A stretch of 64,000 nucleotides of DNA from Mycobacterium sp. E787 (GTDB taxonomy: Bacteria; Actinomycetota; Actinomycetes; Mycobacteriales; Mycobacteriaceae): NCBI RefSeq assembly GCF_001668725.1, contig NZ_LZKL01000016.1, positions 1 through 64,000 of the forward strand, read 5' to 3'. The stretch's first letter is position 1; each line of letters starts with the position of its first letter. The notes beneath the pieces were generated by a model. It was not told where the DNA came from. It saw nothing but the letters and a program-made list of their open reading frames with translations, and did not search any database. A program made the translations under genes and the position numbers. Positions 1-8,579 of this stretch are shown in pieces.

Positions 1-33
1 CATCCTCCGGCAGGTGCGCCGCGCCGATCTCGA

Positions 34-114
34 TCACGCAGTCCTCGGGGGTTTCGAACAACCCGCGACCAGCAGCGTCAGCGCGGCGACGGCGGCGACG
101 GCGAGTCGCTTCAT
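34..114 (-). pseudogene. Broken lipoprotein gene start, cut by the window edge
   Basis: Starting at the ATG at 114 the reverse strand reads a short basic N-terminus, a hydrophobic run and a lipobox (LLVAGC), the signature of a lipoprotein signal peptide. The frame stops at a TGA at 36-34, only seven codons after the lipobox Cys. In another frame the DNA stays open to the window edge and reads as ordinary protein (PEDCVIEIGAAHLPED), so a frameshift just after the signal peptide is likely. A GAGG sequence lies 6-9 bases before the ATG. The rest of the gene is outside the window and its identity is unknown. A sequencing error is as possible as a real lesion. Confidence 0.4.
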
Positions 115-185
115 CGAGCCTCCTCGTGCCCGGTGACGAACGCGTGCGCCGCGGACGTGGGCGCGTTATGGACCGGCATCGTTGT

Positions 186-761
186 TCACCCCGGAGCAGC
201 CAGTGCCACGAGGATCGTGTCGGCTCTGGACAGGTGCCGTTCCGCCGTTTTCAGGGCGGACACGAAATCGTCCAGTTTGGTCATGCTGTGGGTCGCAACG
301 GCCTCGATGCAGGACTGCGCAGCCGTGTCGAAGTTGTCGATGGCCTGCTGAACCTCGACGGTCAATCTCGGGTCCGGAGTGGGCATTCCGTTCCGCAACC
401 CTTCATTGGCATCGTGGAGTCCGGTGCAATCCGCTTGCAACTGATCGGCATCGATCGGCCCCTCCGCCTGCAGGACGCCGAAGGCGTCGTTCTCCGCCCG
501 GTGGATGCCTTCGACCGGCACCGCCGAGCGGGAAAGCCAGTCGGCGAGCGGAACCTGTGCGTTGGCGGTCGGTGGCGGGGCGGTTGTCAGCAGCGCGAGG
601 CACAGCAGGCCGGCCGCACCGACCGGCAGGCGGCGCACCCGCGGATGTGGTTGGGGCGCAGCGTCGTTCGCGTGATGCACCGCCGCACGGCCCGGGTTGG
701 TCTTGCAACCGGAGGGCCGACGCGGCGCCGAGGAACTGCTCTTCGGGAAAGTCACCATCAT
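186..761 (-). CDS. Hypothetical exported or membrane-anchored protein
   Basis: A protein of about 191 residues with a basic, Ser/Pro-rich N-terminus, one hydrophobic segment (VGAAGLLCLALL, roughly residues 46-60) ending in a small-residue stretch that could be a signal-peptidase site, and a mainly helical C-terminal domain with two Cys residues (DCTGLHD and QSCIEAV) that could pair outside the cell. I recognise no family. The start at 761 was chosen because a GAAAG lies just upstream and ATG ATG GTG follows. An in-frame start at 851 would add 30 residues of low-complexity Arg-rich sequence. A hypothetical secreted mycobacterial protein is the safest call. Confidence 0.6.
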   Translation of the reverse strand: MMVTFPKSSSSAPRRPSGCKTNPGRAAVHHANDAAPQPHPRVRRLPVGAAGLLCLALLTTAPPPTANAQVPLADWLSRSAVPVEGIHRAENDAFGVLQAEGPIDADQLQADCTGLHDANEGLRNGMPTPDPRLTVEVQQAIDNFDTAAQSCIEAVATHSMTKLDDFVSALKTAERHLSRADTILVALAAPG

Positions 762-1028
762 CGGGCTTTCGCATATCCGGTGTGGGCGGCCGCCCGCACG
801 GGGCGTCGTCCAGGACGAACGTAGGGTAGCCCGCCGCGTTGCAACGCGCACTGGTTTTTCCGATCCGACTCGCTACCGACACGGGGCGCGGGCCCGGCGC
901 CCTCGCTGTGCCCGGCTGTAGACGCGAACGCGTTGCTCGCTTCCGCCCGGTGACGCGCCGATCAACGGTTCGGCTGACCTCGTCGATGACCCGCCCGCGG
1001 GCGGGATCTCGCCGTTCGGGCGCACCGC

Positions 1029-2135
1029 CTAGTCCAGGCGGGCCATCCAGCCGTGCGTGTCAGCGAAGGTGCCCCGCTGGATCCCGGTCAGCGTGTCACG
1101 CAGCGCCATCGTCACCTCGCCCGGTTGCCCGTCGGCGATCGTGAACTCGTGGTCGCCGTACTTCACCCGGGAAACCGGCGTGATCACGGCGGCGGTGCCG
1201 CAGGCGAACACCTCGGTGATCTCGCCGGCGGCGGCCTTCTTCTGCCACTCGTCGATGTCGATCCTGCGCTCCTCGACCGAGAATCCGGCATCAATGGCCA
1301 ACTGCAGCAACGAGTCCCGGGTGATGCCGGGCAGCAGCGAGCCGGACAGCTCCGGGGTGACCAGCCGCGCCGATCCGCCGCTGCCGAAGACGAAGAACAG
1401 GTTCATCCCGCCCATCTCTTCGATGAAGCGGCGCTCGACCGCATCCAGCCATACCACTTGGTCGCAACCGTTTTCGGCGGCCTGGGCCTGGGCCAGCAGC
1501 GAGGCGGCGTAGTTCCCGCCGAACTTGGCCGCGCCGGTGCCGCCGGGGCTGGCCCGCACGTATTCCGTCGACACCCACACGGTGACGGGGCTGATGCCGC
1601 CCTTGAAGTAGGCGCCGGCCGGCGAGGCGATCAGCAGGTAGCGGTACTGCTTGGCCGGCCGCACACCCAGTCCCGGCTCGGTCGCGAAGATGAACGGCCG
1701 CAGGTACAGCGCCTCCTCGCCGCCGCTGCGGGGCACCCACGCCTTGTCGACAGCGACGAGCTGGCAGAGGGATTCGACGAAGAGGCCCTCCGGCAGCTCG
1801 GGAATCGCCAGCCGCCGCGCCGACGAACGCATCCTCACCGCGTTGGCCTCCGCGCGGAACGACACGATCGAGCCGTCCGCCCAGCGGTATGCCTTGAGCC
1901 CCTCGAAGACTTCCTGCGCGTAGTGCAGCACGATCGCCGACGGGTCCAATTCGATCGGGCCGTAGGGGATGACGCGCGCGTTGTGCCAACCCTGGCCCTC
2001 GTCGTAGTCGATCGACACCATGTGGTCGGTGAAGTACTTGCCGAAACCCGGCTCCGCCAGAATGGATTCACGTTCTGCGTCGGTCGCCGGATTAGACGCG
2101 CGTAGAACCGTGAACTCGAGTGAGCCGCTGGTCAT
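1029..2135 (-). CDS. ilvE: Branched-chain amino acid aminotransferase
   Basis: Transfers the amino group between Leu/Ile/Val and 2-oxoglutarate, using pyridoxal phosphate, as the last step of branched-chain amino acid synthesis and the first of breakdown. The 368 residues match the usual length of the mycobacterial enzyme. The fold type IV signature is clear: EVFEGLKAY near residue 76, the PLP Lys at 204 in [12 protein letters not shown], the glycine-rich loop GMNLFFVFG and the C-terminal [10 protein letters not shown]. The ATG at 2135 gives the expected N-terminus [10 protein letters not shown]. The reading frame continues open upstream into gcvT, but that is GC-rich coincidence. It lies 56 bases downstream of gcvT on the same strand. 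Confidence 0.96.
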   Translation of the reverse strand: MTSGSLEFTVLRASNPATDAERESILAEPGFGKYFTDHMVSIDYDEGQGWHNARVIPYGPIELDPSAIVLHYAQEVFEGLKAYRWADGSIVSFRAEANAVRMRSSARRLAIPELPEGLFVESLCQLVAVDKAWVPRSGGEEALYLRPFIFATEPGLGVRPAKQYRYLLIASPAGAYFKGGISPVTVWVSTEYVRASPGGTGAAKFGGNYAASLLAQAQAAENGCDQVVWLDAVERRFIEEMGGMNLFFVFGSGGSARLVTPELSGSLLPGITRDSLLQLAIDAGFSVEERRIDIDEWQKKAAAGEITEVFACGTAAVITPVSRVKYGDHEFTIADGQPGEVTMALRDTLTGIQRGTFADTHGWMARLD

Positions 2136-2191
2136 GGGGCCGATTCTATATCCGTGCGGCAACGGGTTTTCCTCACGTGAACCCCTGGCGG

Positions 2192-3298
2192 CTAACGCGT
2201 TTTGAGGTCGACGAACGGCGGGCGCACCACCTCGCACTCGACGGCGCGGCCGCGGACGTCGACGGTGACGTGCGCGCCGTCGTCGATTCCGGCGTCGGTG
2301 TCGATCAGCGCCAGCCCGATGCCGGCCTGCAGCGTCGGCGAGAACGTCCCCGACGTGGTGAACCCGACCGGAGCGTCCCCGGCCAGCACCGTCAGCCCGG
2401 GGCGCAACACCCCGCGGCCGACCATCCGCAGCCCCCGCAACAGCCGTCGCGGTCCCGCCGCCTTCTCGGCCAGCAGCGCGTCGCGGCCGAAGAAGGCGTC
2501 CTTCTTCCAGCCCACCGCCCACCCGCAGCGCGCCTGCAGCGGCGAGATGTCGAGCGAAAGCTCGTGCCCGTGCAGCGGATAGCCCATCTCGGTGCGCAGC
2601 GTGTCGCGGGCGCCCAGGCCGGCCGGGGCTCCCCCGGCGGCCGTCACCGCCGCGATCAGCGCGTCGAACACCGCTCCCGCGGAGTCCCAGGGCGGCAGCA
2701 GCTCGTAGCCGTGCTCGCCGGTGTAGCCGGTCCGGCAGACCCGCACCGGCACTCCCGAAAACGAGGCATCGGCGTAGCCCATGTAATCCATGTCGGCCGG
2801 CAGGCCCAGCTCGGCGAGCACGCCCGCCGATCGCGGGCCCTGCACCGCCAGCACCGCATACGAGCGGTGCTCGTTGGTGATGGTCAGCCCGGGTCCCGAA
2901 CCGGACTCGGCCGCCGCCCGCAGCGCCTCGACCACCGCGGCGGTGTTGGCGGCGTTGGGCACCAGGAAGATCTCGTCGTCGGCGACGTAGTAGGCGATGA
3001 GATCGTCGATGACACCGCCGGATTCGGTGCAGCACAACGTGTATTGCGCCCTGCCCGGGCCGATGCGGCCCAGGTCGTTGGTGAGCGCGGAGTTGACGAA
3101 CTGCGCGGCGCCCGGGCCGCGCACCAGGGCCTTGCCGAGGTGGCTGACGTCGAACAGACCGACCGCGTCGCGGGTGGCGTTGTGTTCGCTGACCGTGCCC
3201 GCGTAGGACACCGGCATCGACCAGCCGCTGAACTCCGCGAAACTGGCGCCCAGGGCGCGGTGGCGGTCTTCCAGCGGTCCGTGCTGCAGCTCGGTCAC
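2192..3298 (-). CDS. gcvT: Glycine cleavage system aminomethyltransferase (T protein)
   Basis: Takes the aminomethyl group from lipoylated GcvH and passes it to tetrahydrofolate, releasing ammonia, in the glycine cleavage system. The 368-residue protein has the family start [21 protein letters not shown], the [11 protein letters not shown] segment, [15 protein letters not shown], and the C-terminal barrel with [18 protein letters not shown]. The GTG at 3298 is preferred because GGGTGGG lies upstream and the protein then starts in step with its family. A longer ATG start at 3334 adds an unconserved tail. Only 14 bases separate this start from the divergent adenylate cyclase gene, so the two promoters must overlap. 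GcvH and GcvP are not in the window; GcvT needs lipoate, made by lipB/lipA downstream. Confidence 0.95.
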   Translation of the reverse strand: MTELQHGPLEDRHRALGASFAEFSGWSMPVSYAGTVSEHNATRDAVGLFDVSHLGKALVRGPGAAQFVNSALTNDLGRIGPGRAQYTLCCTESGGVIDDLIAYYVADDEIFLVPNAANTAAVVEALRAAAESGSGPGLTITNEHRSYAVLAVQGPRSAGVLAELGLPADMDYMGYADASFSGVPVRVCRTGYTGEHGYELLPPWDSAGAVFDALIAAVTAAGGAPAGLGARDTLRTEMGYPLHGHELSLDISPLQARCGWAVGWKKDAFFGRDALLAEKAAGPRRLLRGLRMVGRGVLRPGLTVLAGDAPVGFTTSGTFSPTLQAGIGLALIDTDAGIDDGAHVTVDVRGRAVECEVVRPPFVDLKTR

Positions 3299-3312
3299 GA
3301 CGACCCACCCTA

Positions 3313-4464
3313 ATGGCCTCCGCAGCTGGCACACTTGGGCAGGTGTCCGGTCCGCTCGACTCCTTGGACTTCGAAGAGTTGGAGGCCGCGGGTATCGCCG
3401 ACGCCCGCGAGCGGGCCGACCTGATCAGGTACCTGCACGGGCTCGGCTTCACCCTCGACGACATGGTCGAGGCCGAACGGCGCGGGCGGCTGTTCGGGCT
3501 GGCCGGCGACGTCGTGGCCTGGTCGGGCCGCCCGATCTACACGGTGCAGTCCGCGGCCGAGCGGCTCGGCCTGTCCGCCGACGAGGTGGCGCACGCGTGG
3601 GCCTTGCTCGGCCTGACCGTCGCCGGCCCCGATGTGCCCGCGCTGAGCCAGGCCGACGTCGACGCGCTGGCGACGTGGGTCGCGCTCAAGTCGGTGGTCG
3701 GCGAGGAAGGCGCGCTCGGGATGCTGCGGGTGCTCGGCGCCACCATGGCCCGGCTGGCGGAGGCCGAGTCGACGGTGATCCGCGCCGGGACGCCGGACAT
3801 CCAGATGAACCACACCCACGACGAGCTGGCCACGGCGCAGGCGTACCGGTCGGTCGCCGAGTTCGTGCCCCGCATCGGAGCCCTGATCGACGTGGTGCAC
3901 CGCCATCACCTGACCAGCGCCCGAACCCACTTCGAGGGCGTCCTGCGCGACACGTCGCCGAGCGTGGTGTGCGGCATCGGTTTTGCCGATCTGTCCAGCT
4001 TCACCGCGTTGACCCAGTCCTTGACGCCCGCGCAGCTGTCGGAACTGCTCACCGAGTTCGGCGGCACCGTCGCGGACGTGGTGCACGCCGACGGCGGCCG
4101 GGTGGTGAAGTTCATCGGCGACGCCGTGATGTGGGTGTGCTCGGCGCCCGAGCGGCTCGCGCAGGCGGCGGTGGATCTGGTCGACCATCCGCGGGCGCTC
4201 GAGGCGGGCCTGGACGTGCGCGCCGGTCTCGCGTACGGCGAGGTGCTCGCCATCAACGGCGACTACTTCGGCCTCCCGGTGAACCTGGCCGCCCGGCTGG
4301 TGGCCGTCGCCGCGCCGAGACAGATCCTGGCCGCGGCCGAGCTGCACCGGCAGTTGCCGGGCTGGCCCGCGGTGCCCCACGGCCCGCTGACGCTCAAGGG
4401 TTTCGAGGCCCCCGTGACCGCGTTCGACCTGCATAGGCGGGAAAGCAGCGGCGCGGGTGACTAG
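3313..4464 (+). CDS. Class III adenylate cyclase, Rv2212-like
   Basis: Makes cAMP from ATP in the cytosol. Residues 1-190 form the helical N-terminal regulatory domain seen in Rv2212 and Rv1264 ([20 protein letters not shown], then an HTH-like [21 protein letters not shown]). Residues about 215-370 are the catalytic domain: metal Asp at 226 (GFADLS), second Asp at 270 (FIGDAVMW), Asn 324 and Arg 328 ([10 protein letters not shown]), all present, so activity is likely. The M. tuberculosis relative is reported to respond to pH and fatty acids, which I take from memory. ATG 3313 gives 383 residues. GTG 3343, preceded by GGGCAG, would give 373 and is an equally good start. Confidence 0.92.
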   Translation: MASAAGTLGQVSGPLDSLDFEELEAAGIADARERADLIRYLHGLGFTLDDMVEAERRGRLFGLAGDVVAWSGRPIYTVQSAAERLGLSADEVAHAWALLGLTVAGPDVPALSQADVDALATWVALKSVVGEEGALGMLRVLGATMARLAEAESTVIRAGTPDIQMNHTHDELATAQAYRSVAEFVPRIGALIDVVHRHHLTSARTHFEGVLRDTSPSVVCGIGFADLSSFTALTQSLTPAQLSELLTEFGGTVADVVHADGGRVVKFIGDAVMWVCSAPERLAQAAVDLVDHPRALEAGLDVRAGLAYGEVLAINGDYFGLPVNLAARLVAVAAPRQILAAAELHRQLPGWPAVPHGPLTLKGFEAPVTAFDLHRRESSGAGD

Positions 4465-4475
4465 GGTGGTTTGCC

Positions 4476-6032
4476 GTGACCACCACCGAACCGGGCTATC
4501 ACGCCCCCACCGTCAACGTCGCCACCGCGCTGCCCAAACGCGGCGCGACTTCCGCGGTATTGCTGGTGCCGGTCGTCTCGACCGGCGACGACGACAGGCC
4601 GGGCGCGGTCGTCTCGGCGGCCGGGCCGTTCCTGTCCGCGGACGCCGTCGCCGAGATCGAGTCCGGCCTGCGGGCGCTGGAGGCCACCGGCGCCGCCGAG
4701 CAGGTGCACCGGCTGGTGGTGCCGGCGCTGCCGGTGGCCAGTGTCCTGACGATCGGGTTGGGCAAACCGCGCTCCGAATGGCCGGCCGAGGTGATCCGTC
4801 GTGCCGCCGGCGTGGCGGCCCGCTCCCTGGGCGGGGCCGAGGCGGTGCTCACCACGCTGGGGCAGCTGCCCGGCGACGACGTCTGCGCGGCCGCCGTCGA
4901 GGGGCTGATCCTGGGCAGCTACCGGTTCACCGAGTTCCGCAGCGACAAGACCGCCCCCAAGGACAACGGGCTGCGCAGGATCACGGTGCTGTCCACCGCC
5001 AAGGACGCCAAGAAGGACAGCGCGCACGGCGCGGCCGTCGCGACCGCGGTCGCCACCGCCCGCGACCTGGTCAACACCCCGCCGAACCTACTCTACCCGG
5101 CCGAATTCGCCAAGCGCGCAAAGGCTTTGGGCGAAGCCGTCGGCCTCGAGGTGGAGGTGCTCGACGACAAGGCGCTGCAGAAGGCCGGGTACGGCGGGGT
5201 GATCGGCGTCGGGCAGGGCTCGTCGCGCCCGCCACGGCTGGTGCGGCTCATTCATCGGGGCTCCAAGCTGGCCAAGGGCAAGAAGGGCAAGGCTGGAAAG
5301 CGAGTCGCTTTGGTCGGCAAGGGCATCACGTTCGACACCGGCGGCATCTCGATCAAGCCGGCCGCGTCGATGCACTACATGACATCCGACATGGGCGGCG
5401 CGGCGGCGGTCATCGCGACCGTCGCGCTGGCCGCGCAGCAGCAGCTGCCCATCGACGTCATCGCCACGGTGCCGATGGCCGAGAACATGCCGTCGGCGAC
5501 GGCGCAGCGCCCGGGCGACGTGCTGACCCAGTACGGCGGAATCACGGTCGAGGTGCAGAACACCGACGCCGAAGGCCGGCTGATCCTGGCCGACGCCATC
5601 GTCCGGGCCTGCGAGGACAACCCCGACTACCTGATCGAGACGTCCACGCTGACCGGCGCGCAGACGGTGGCGCTGGGCGCCCGGATCCCCGGGGTGATGG
5701 GCAGCGACGAGTTCCGGGACCGTGTTGCGGCGATCTCGCAGCGGGTGGGCGAGAACGGCTGGCCGATGCCGCTGCCCGACGAGCTCAAGGACGACCTGAA
5801 GTCCACGGTCGCCGACCTGTCCAACATCAGCGGGCAACGCTTCGCCGGCATGCTGGTGGCCGGGGTGTTCCTGCGGGAGTTCGTCGCCGACGGAGTGGCG
5901 TGGGCGCACCTCGACGTGGCCGGCCCGGCCTACAACACCGGCAGCCCGTGGGGCTATTCGCCCAAGGGCGCCACCGGGGTGCCGACCCGCACCATGTTCG
6001 CGGTGCTGGAGGACATCTGCGAAAACGGCTGA
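4476..6032 (+). CDS. pepB: Leucyl aminopeptidase, M17 family
   Basis: Removes N-terminal residues from peptides using two metal ions; cytosolic, normally a hexamer. The 518 residues show the M17 catalytic half clearly: metal Lys and Asp in [16 protein letters not shown], the active Arg and acids in the family signature [15 protein letters not shown], and a GAQTVALG loop. The N-terminal half (to about residue 180) is the variable macro-like domain. A Lys/Gly-rich insertion ([13 protein letters not shown]) precedes the catalytic domain. The GTG start at 4476 lies 11 bases after the cyclase stop, suggesting co-transcription, with GGTGG as a weak ribosome site. Confidence 0.95.
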   Translation: MTTTEPGYHAPTVNVATALPKRGATSAVLLVPVVSTGDDDRPGAVVSAAGPFLSADAVAEIESGLRALEATGAAEQVHRLVVPALPVASVLTIGLGKPRSEWPAEVIRRAAGVAARSLGGAEAVLTTLGQLPGDDVCAAAVEGLILGSYRFTEFRSDKTAPKDNGLRRITVLSTAKDAKKDSAHGAAVATAVATARDLVNTPPNLLYPAEFAKRAKALGEAVGLEVEVLDDKALQKAGYGGVIGVGQGSSRPPRLVRLIHRGSKLAKGKKGKAGKRVALVGKGITFDTGGISIKPAASMHYMTSDMGGAAAVIATVALAAQQQLPIDVIATVPMAENMPSATAQRPGDVLTQYGGITVEVQNTDAEGRLILADAIVRACEDNPDYLIETSTLTGAQTVALGARIPGVMGSDEFRDRVAAISQRVGENGWPMPLPDELKDDLKSTVADLSNISGQRFAGMLVAGVFLREFVADGVAWAHLDVAGPAYNTGSPWGYSPKGATGVPTRTMFAVLEDICENG

Positions 6033-6054
6033 CCGCCCGGCTCGGCGCCGATGT

Positions 6055-7647
6055 CTAGTTCGTGAGCAGCGCGGTCACGGCTCGCCGGATCCGGCGGCGC
6101 GGCCAGCCCGTCACGCCCGCCGCGGCCAGCGCGGCGTTAGCCGCGTTGCGCCCGCACGCGCCGTGCACCGATCCGCCGGGGGTGGCCGACGCGCTGCCCA
6201 GATACAGGCCCTCGACCGGGGTTTCGGCGCGGCCCATCCCCGGCGCGGGACGAAAAATCAGCATCTGCTGCAACTGCGCGGTGCCGCCGTTCAGCGCGCC
6301 CAGGTGCAGGTTGGCGTCGCTGGCCTCCAGGTCCGACGGGCGCTGCACGAACCGGTCGATCACGGCCGCGCCGAAGCCGGGAGCGTGCTCCTCGATGACG
6401 TGGTCCATCGACTTGGCGAGGCGCTCGGCCGCGACGTCGTCTGCCACGTTGCGCGGCAAATGCGTGTAAGCCCAAACACTTTCGGTGCCCTGCGGCGATC
6501 GGCTGGGGTCCGCCGTGGTGGTCTGCCCCAGCAGCATGAACGGATGCTCGGGCACCACCCGGGTGTTCAGGTCGGCCATCCAGCGCACCAGCCCGTCGGC
6601 GTCGGCCCCCAGGTGGACGGTGCCGACGCCCCGCAGGCTCTTCGCCCGCCACGGAATGGGGCCGTCGAGCGCGTAGTTGACCTTCACCACCGGCGGGTCC
6701 CAGACGTAGTGCTCGAGTTCGCGGCGCAGCGCGGCCGGGACGGCGTCCTCGGGCAGCATGTCGCAGAACAGCCGCGGCGCGGTCACGTCGGCCACGATGG
6801 CCCGGCGCGCGCGGACCGTGAGACCGGCCGCGGTGGTCACCCCGACCGCCCGGCCGCCGCGCACCTGGATGCGGGACACGTTCTGATTGCATTCGATTCG
6901 CGCGCCGGCCGATTCGGCGCGGCGCACCAGCGCCGCCGTCAGCTGGCCCGAACCGCCGACTGGCACCGGCCAGCCGCCGTCCTGGGCCAGCATCGTCATC
7001 AGGAAGCCCATCGCACCGCTGACGGGCGCGTCCGGCGGGACGTCGGCGTGCATCGCGTTGCCCAGCAACAGCATTCGCGGCGCCTCGCCGTCGAACAACT
7101 GCTGCGCCATGGTGTTGGCGGGCTGGATCAACAGGCTGGCGAGCCGCACCGCGTCGCCGGTGCCCAGCTTCAGCAGCAGCCGCAGCATCGGGCGCACGGG
7201 CGGAAACGGCGCCAGCATGGCGTCCAGCAGTGGCGCCTTGATTTTCTGCCACAGTTCCACGGCGCGCCACCAGTTGTCGCCGTCGGTGGGCTCCCGGCGG
7301 GCGAATTCCGTTGCGGTGCGGGCCGGGTCGGGGTAGACGATGGGCGGGTCGTCGTCGGTGGCGCCTCCCGGGTGGCCCACCACCGCCGGCGCTCGCGACC
7401 ATCGCAGCCCGTGCTCTTCGAGCCGCAGCGCCGACATCGCCGGCGAGGCGACCGTCATGGGGTAGAACGAGCTGAACAGGTCTGTGATGTACCCCGGTGT
7501 CAGTTCGGCGCTGCGCACCGCGCCGCCCGGCTCCGGCTGGGCCTCCAGCACCAGCACGTCCCACCCGGCGTCGGCCAGCACCGACGCCGCCACCAGCCCG
7601 TGGTGCCCGGCGCCGATGACGACGGCGTCGGCGGTCTCGTCCGTCAT
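6055..7647 (-). CDS. FAD-dependent phytoene-dehydrogenase-like oxidoreductase
   Basis: A 530-residue flavoprotein of the carotenoid dehydrogenase/amine oxidase group. It begins with the dinucleotide-binding motif VVIGAGHHGLVAASVLADAG, followed by the second-strand acid and GG pair (VLEAQPEPGGAVRS), and ends with the C-terminal FAD loop GLYLGSASATPGGSVHGACG. Substrate is unknown; members act on carotenoids, prenyl or steroid-like lipids. Only three bases separate its start from the stop of the SRPBCC gene upstream, so the two are surely co-transcribed, and an SRPBCC lipid-binding partner fits a hydrophobic substrate. The pair lies between pepB and ephD, a place where M. tuberculosis has no such genes as far as I recall. 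Confidence 0.87.
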   Translation of the reverse strand: MTDETADAVVIGAGHHGLVAASVLADAGWDVLVLEAQPEPGGAVRSAELTPGYITDLFSSFYPMTVASPAMSALRLEEHGLRWSRAPAVVGHPGGATDDDPPIVYPDPARTATEFARREPTDGDNWWRAVELWQKIKAPLLDAMLAPFPPVRPMLRLLLKLGTGDAVRLASLLIQPANTMAQQLFDGEAPRMLLLGNAMHADVPPDAPVSGAMGFLMTMLAQDGGWPVPVGGSGQLTAALVRRAESAGARIECNQNVSRIQVRGGRAVGVTTAAGLTVRARRAIVADVTAPRLFCDMLPEDAVPAALRRELEHYVWDPPVVKVNYALDGPIPWRAKSLRGVGTVHLGADADGLVRWMADLNTRVVPEHPFMLLGQTTTADPSRSPQGTESVWAYTHLPRNVADDVAAERLAKSMDHVIEEHAPGFGAAVIDRFVQRPSDLEASDANLHLGALNGGTAQLQQMLIFRPAPGMGRAETPVEGLYLGSASATPGGSVHGACGRNAANAALAAAGVTGWPRRRIRRAVTALLTN

Positions 7648-7650
7648 GCC

Positions 7651-8115
7651 CTACTTGACCTGGCTGGGCTCGAGGCGTTCGGCGAGCGCCGCCAACCGCC
7701 ACAGGCACTCCCGGTTGCGCGGATAGACGGCGGCCAGCACCAGGCGGTCGGGAAGGATCCGCAGCGGCCCGGAAGCCGGCGTCTCGATCATCTCGATGCG
7801 GCAGCCGTCCGGGATGTCCTTGAGGCGCAGCGTTATCCGTGCCGAGCCCAGCGCCCCGAGCCCGGCGCGCAGCACGAGTTCCTCGCCGGGCGTGCAACTT
7901 TCGACCACCGTCGCGTCGCTGATCACCAGCGGCCACACCCCTACCGAGTGCTTGATGGCGGAGCCGGGTCGCGGCCAGTTCGGGTCGACCGCGCGGGTCC
8001 GGCTGTTGCCCACCACCCACTGCGCATACGTCCATCCATCGCTCATCGCATCCCAGATCTGCTGGCGGGGAGCCCGCACTTCGCGGGTGGTCGCCATCTG
8101 TCGAGTCGCAGTCAT
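7651..8115 (-). CDS. SRPBCC (START-like) family protein
   Basis: A 154-residue protein of the polyketide-cyclase/START-like fold: N-terminal strand and helix pattern ATTREVRAPRQQIWDAMSDG, a middle segment GSAIKHSVGVWPLVISDATV, and the long C-terminal helix ending in LAALAERLEPSQ. Such domains bind hydrophobic ligands in a deep pocket. The ATG at 8115 follows a GGGGG stretch and is preferred over the later ATG at 8097. It heads a two-gene operon with the flavoprotein, three bases apart, suggesting it delivers or shields that enzyme's lipid substrate. No exact ligand can be read from the sequence. Confidence 0.83.
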   Translation of the reverse strand: MTATRQMATTREVRAPRQQIWDAMSDGWTYAQWVVGNSRTRAVDPNWPRPGSAIKHSVGVWPLVISDATVVESCTPGEELVLRAGLGALGSARITLRLKDIPDGCRIEMIETPASGPLRILPDRLVLAAVYPRNRECLWRLAALAERLEPSQVK

Positions 8116-8237
8116 TGCCCCCGAGTACCCCACCCGGCGGGAACCATGCGCCGCATCGGCCGCCGGCGACCGGTTTAGGGGCGGCGGCCAGTGGTTACTA
8201 CGCCGTTACGACACTCGCGTTTGACGGGAGGCTAATA

Positions 8238-8579
8238 GTGACTGTGCGACGGATCATCATCGCAGTGGGCGCCGTGCTTTTGCTGGCCGGGATCATCGGT
8301 CTGTTGGTGCCGGTGTCCGTATCGGACGGCAACGGCAATTCCGTCTCGTGCGGGAACGGAATCGCCATGGACCTGAACAGCGCCAGGAACGCCAACGACA
8401 AGAACGGCGCCAACATCCCCATCCTCAACCAGGTCCTGCCCCACACCGACTACGTGGCGCAGTGCCAGTCGTCGGTGAACGGCCGGCGGAGCTGGACCAT
8501 CCCGTTGGCCGTCATCGGGGTCGTCGCGATCGGCGGCGCGCTGTTGGTGCGACGACCAGCGGGGTCCCGAACGGTCTAG
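8238..8579 (+). CDS. Small membrane protein with two transmembrane helices
   Basis: 113 residues: an N-terminal transmembrane helix (IIIAVGAVLLLAGIIGLLVPV), an outside loop of about 55 residues with two Cys (SVSCGNG and VAQCQSS) likely to form a disulfide, and a C-terminal helix (IPLAVIGVVAIGGALLV) followed by a basic tail. The GTG start at 8238 is fixed by a GGGAGG seven bases upstream; open frame before it is not coding. It resembles small mycobacterial membrane proteins of unknown function. The stop overlaps the convergent ephD stop by four bases. Confidence 0.75.
   Translation: MTVRRIIIAVGAVLLLAGIIGLLVPVSVSDGNGNSVSCGNGIAMDLNSARNANDKNGANIPILNQVLPHTDYVAQCQSSVNGRRSWTIPLAVIGVVAIGGALLVRRPAGSRTV

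Noticed and set aside
3299..3312. A glycine riboswitch for gcvT
   Set aside because: Only 14 bases separate gcvT from the divergent cyclase gene, so there is no room for a leader RNA unless the cyclase gene overlaps it.
1029..3464. An 811-codon open frame on the reverse strand covering ilvE and running through gcvT
   Set aside because: Only the last 368 codons look like protein (IlvE). The upstream part is Arg/Gly-rich antisense-like sequence produced by high GC, in a different frame from gcvT.
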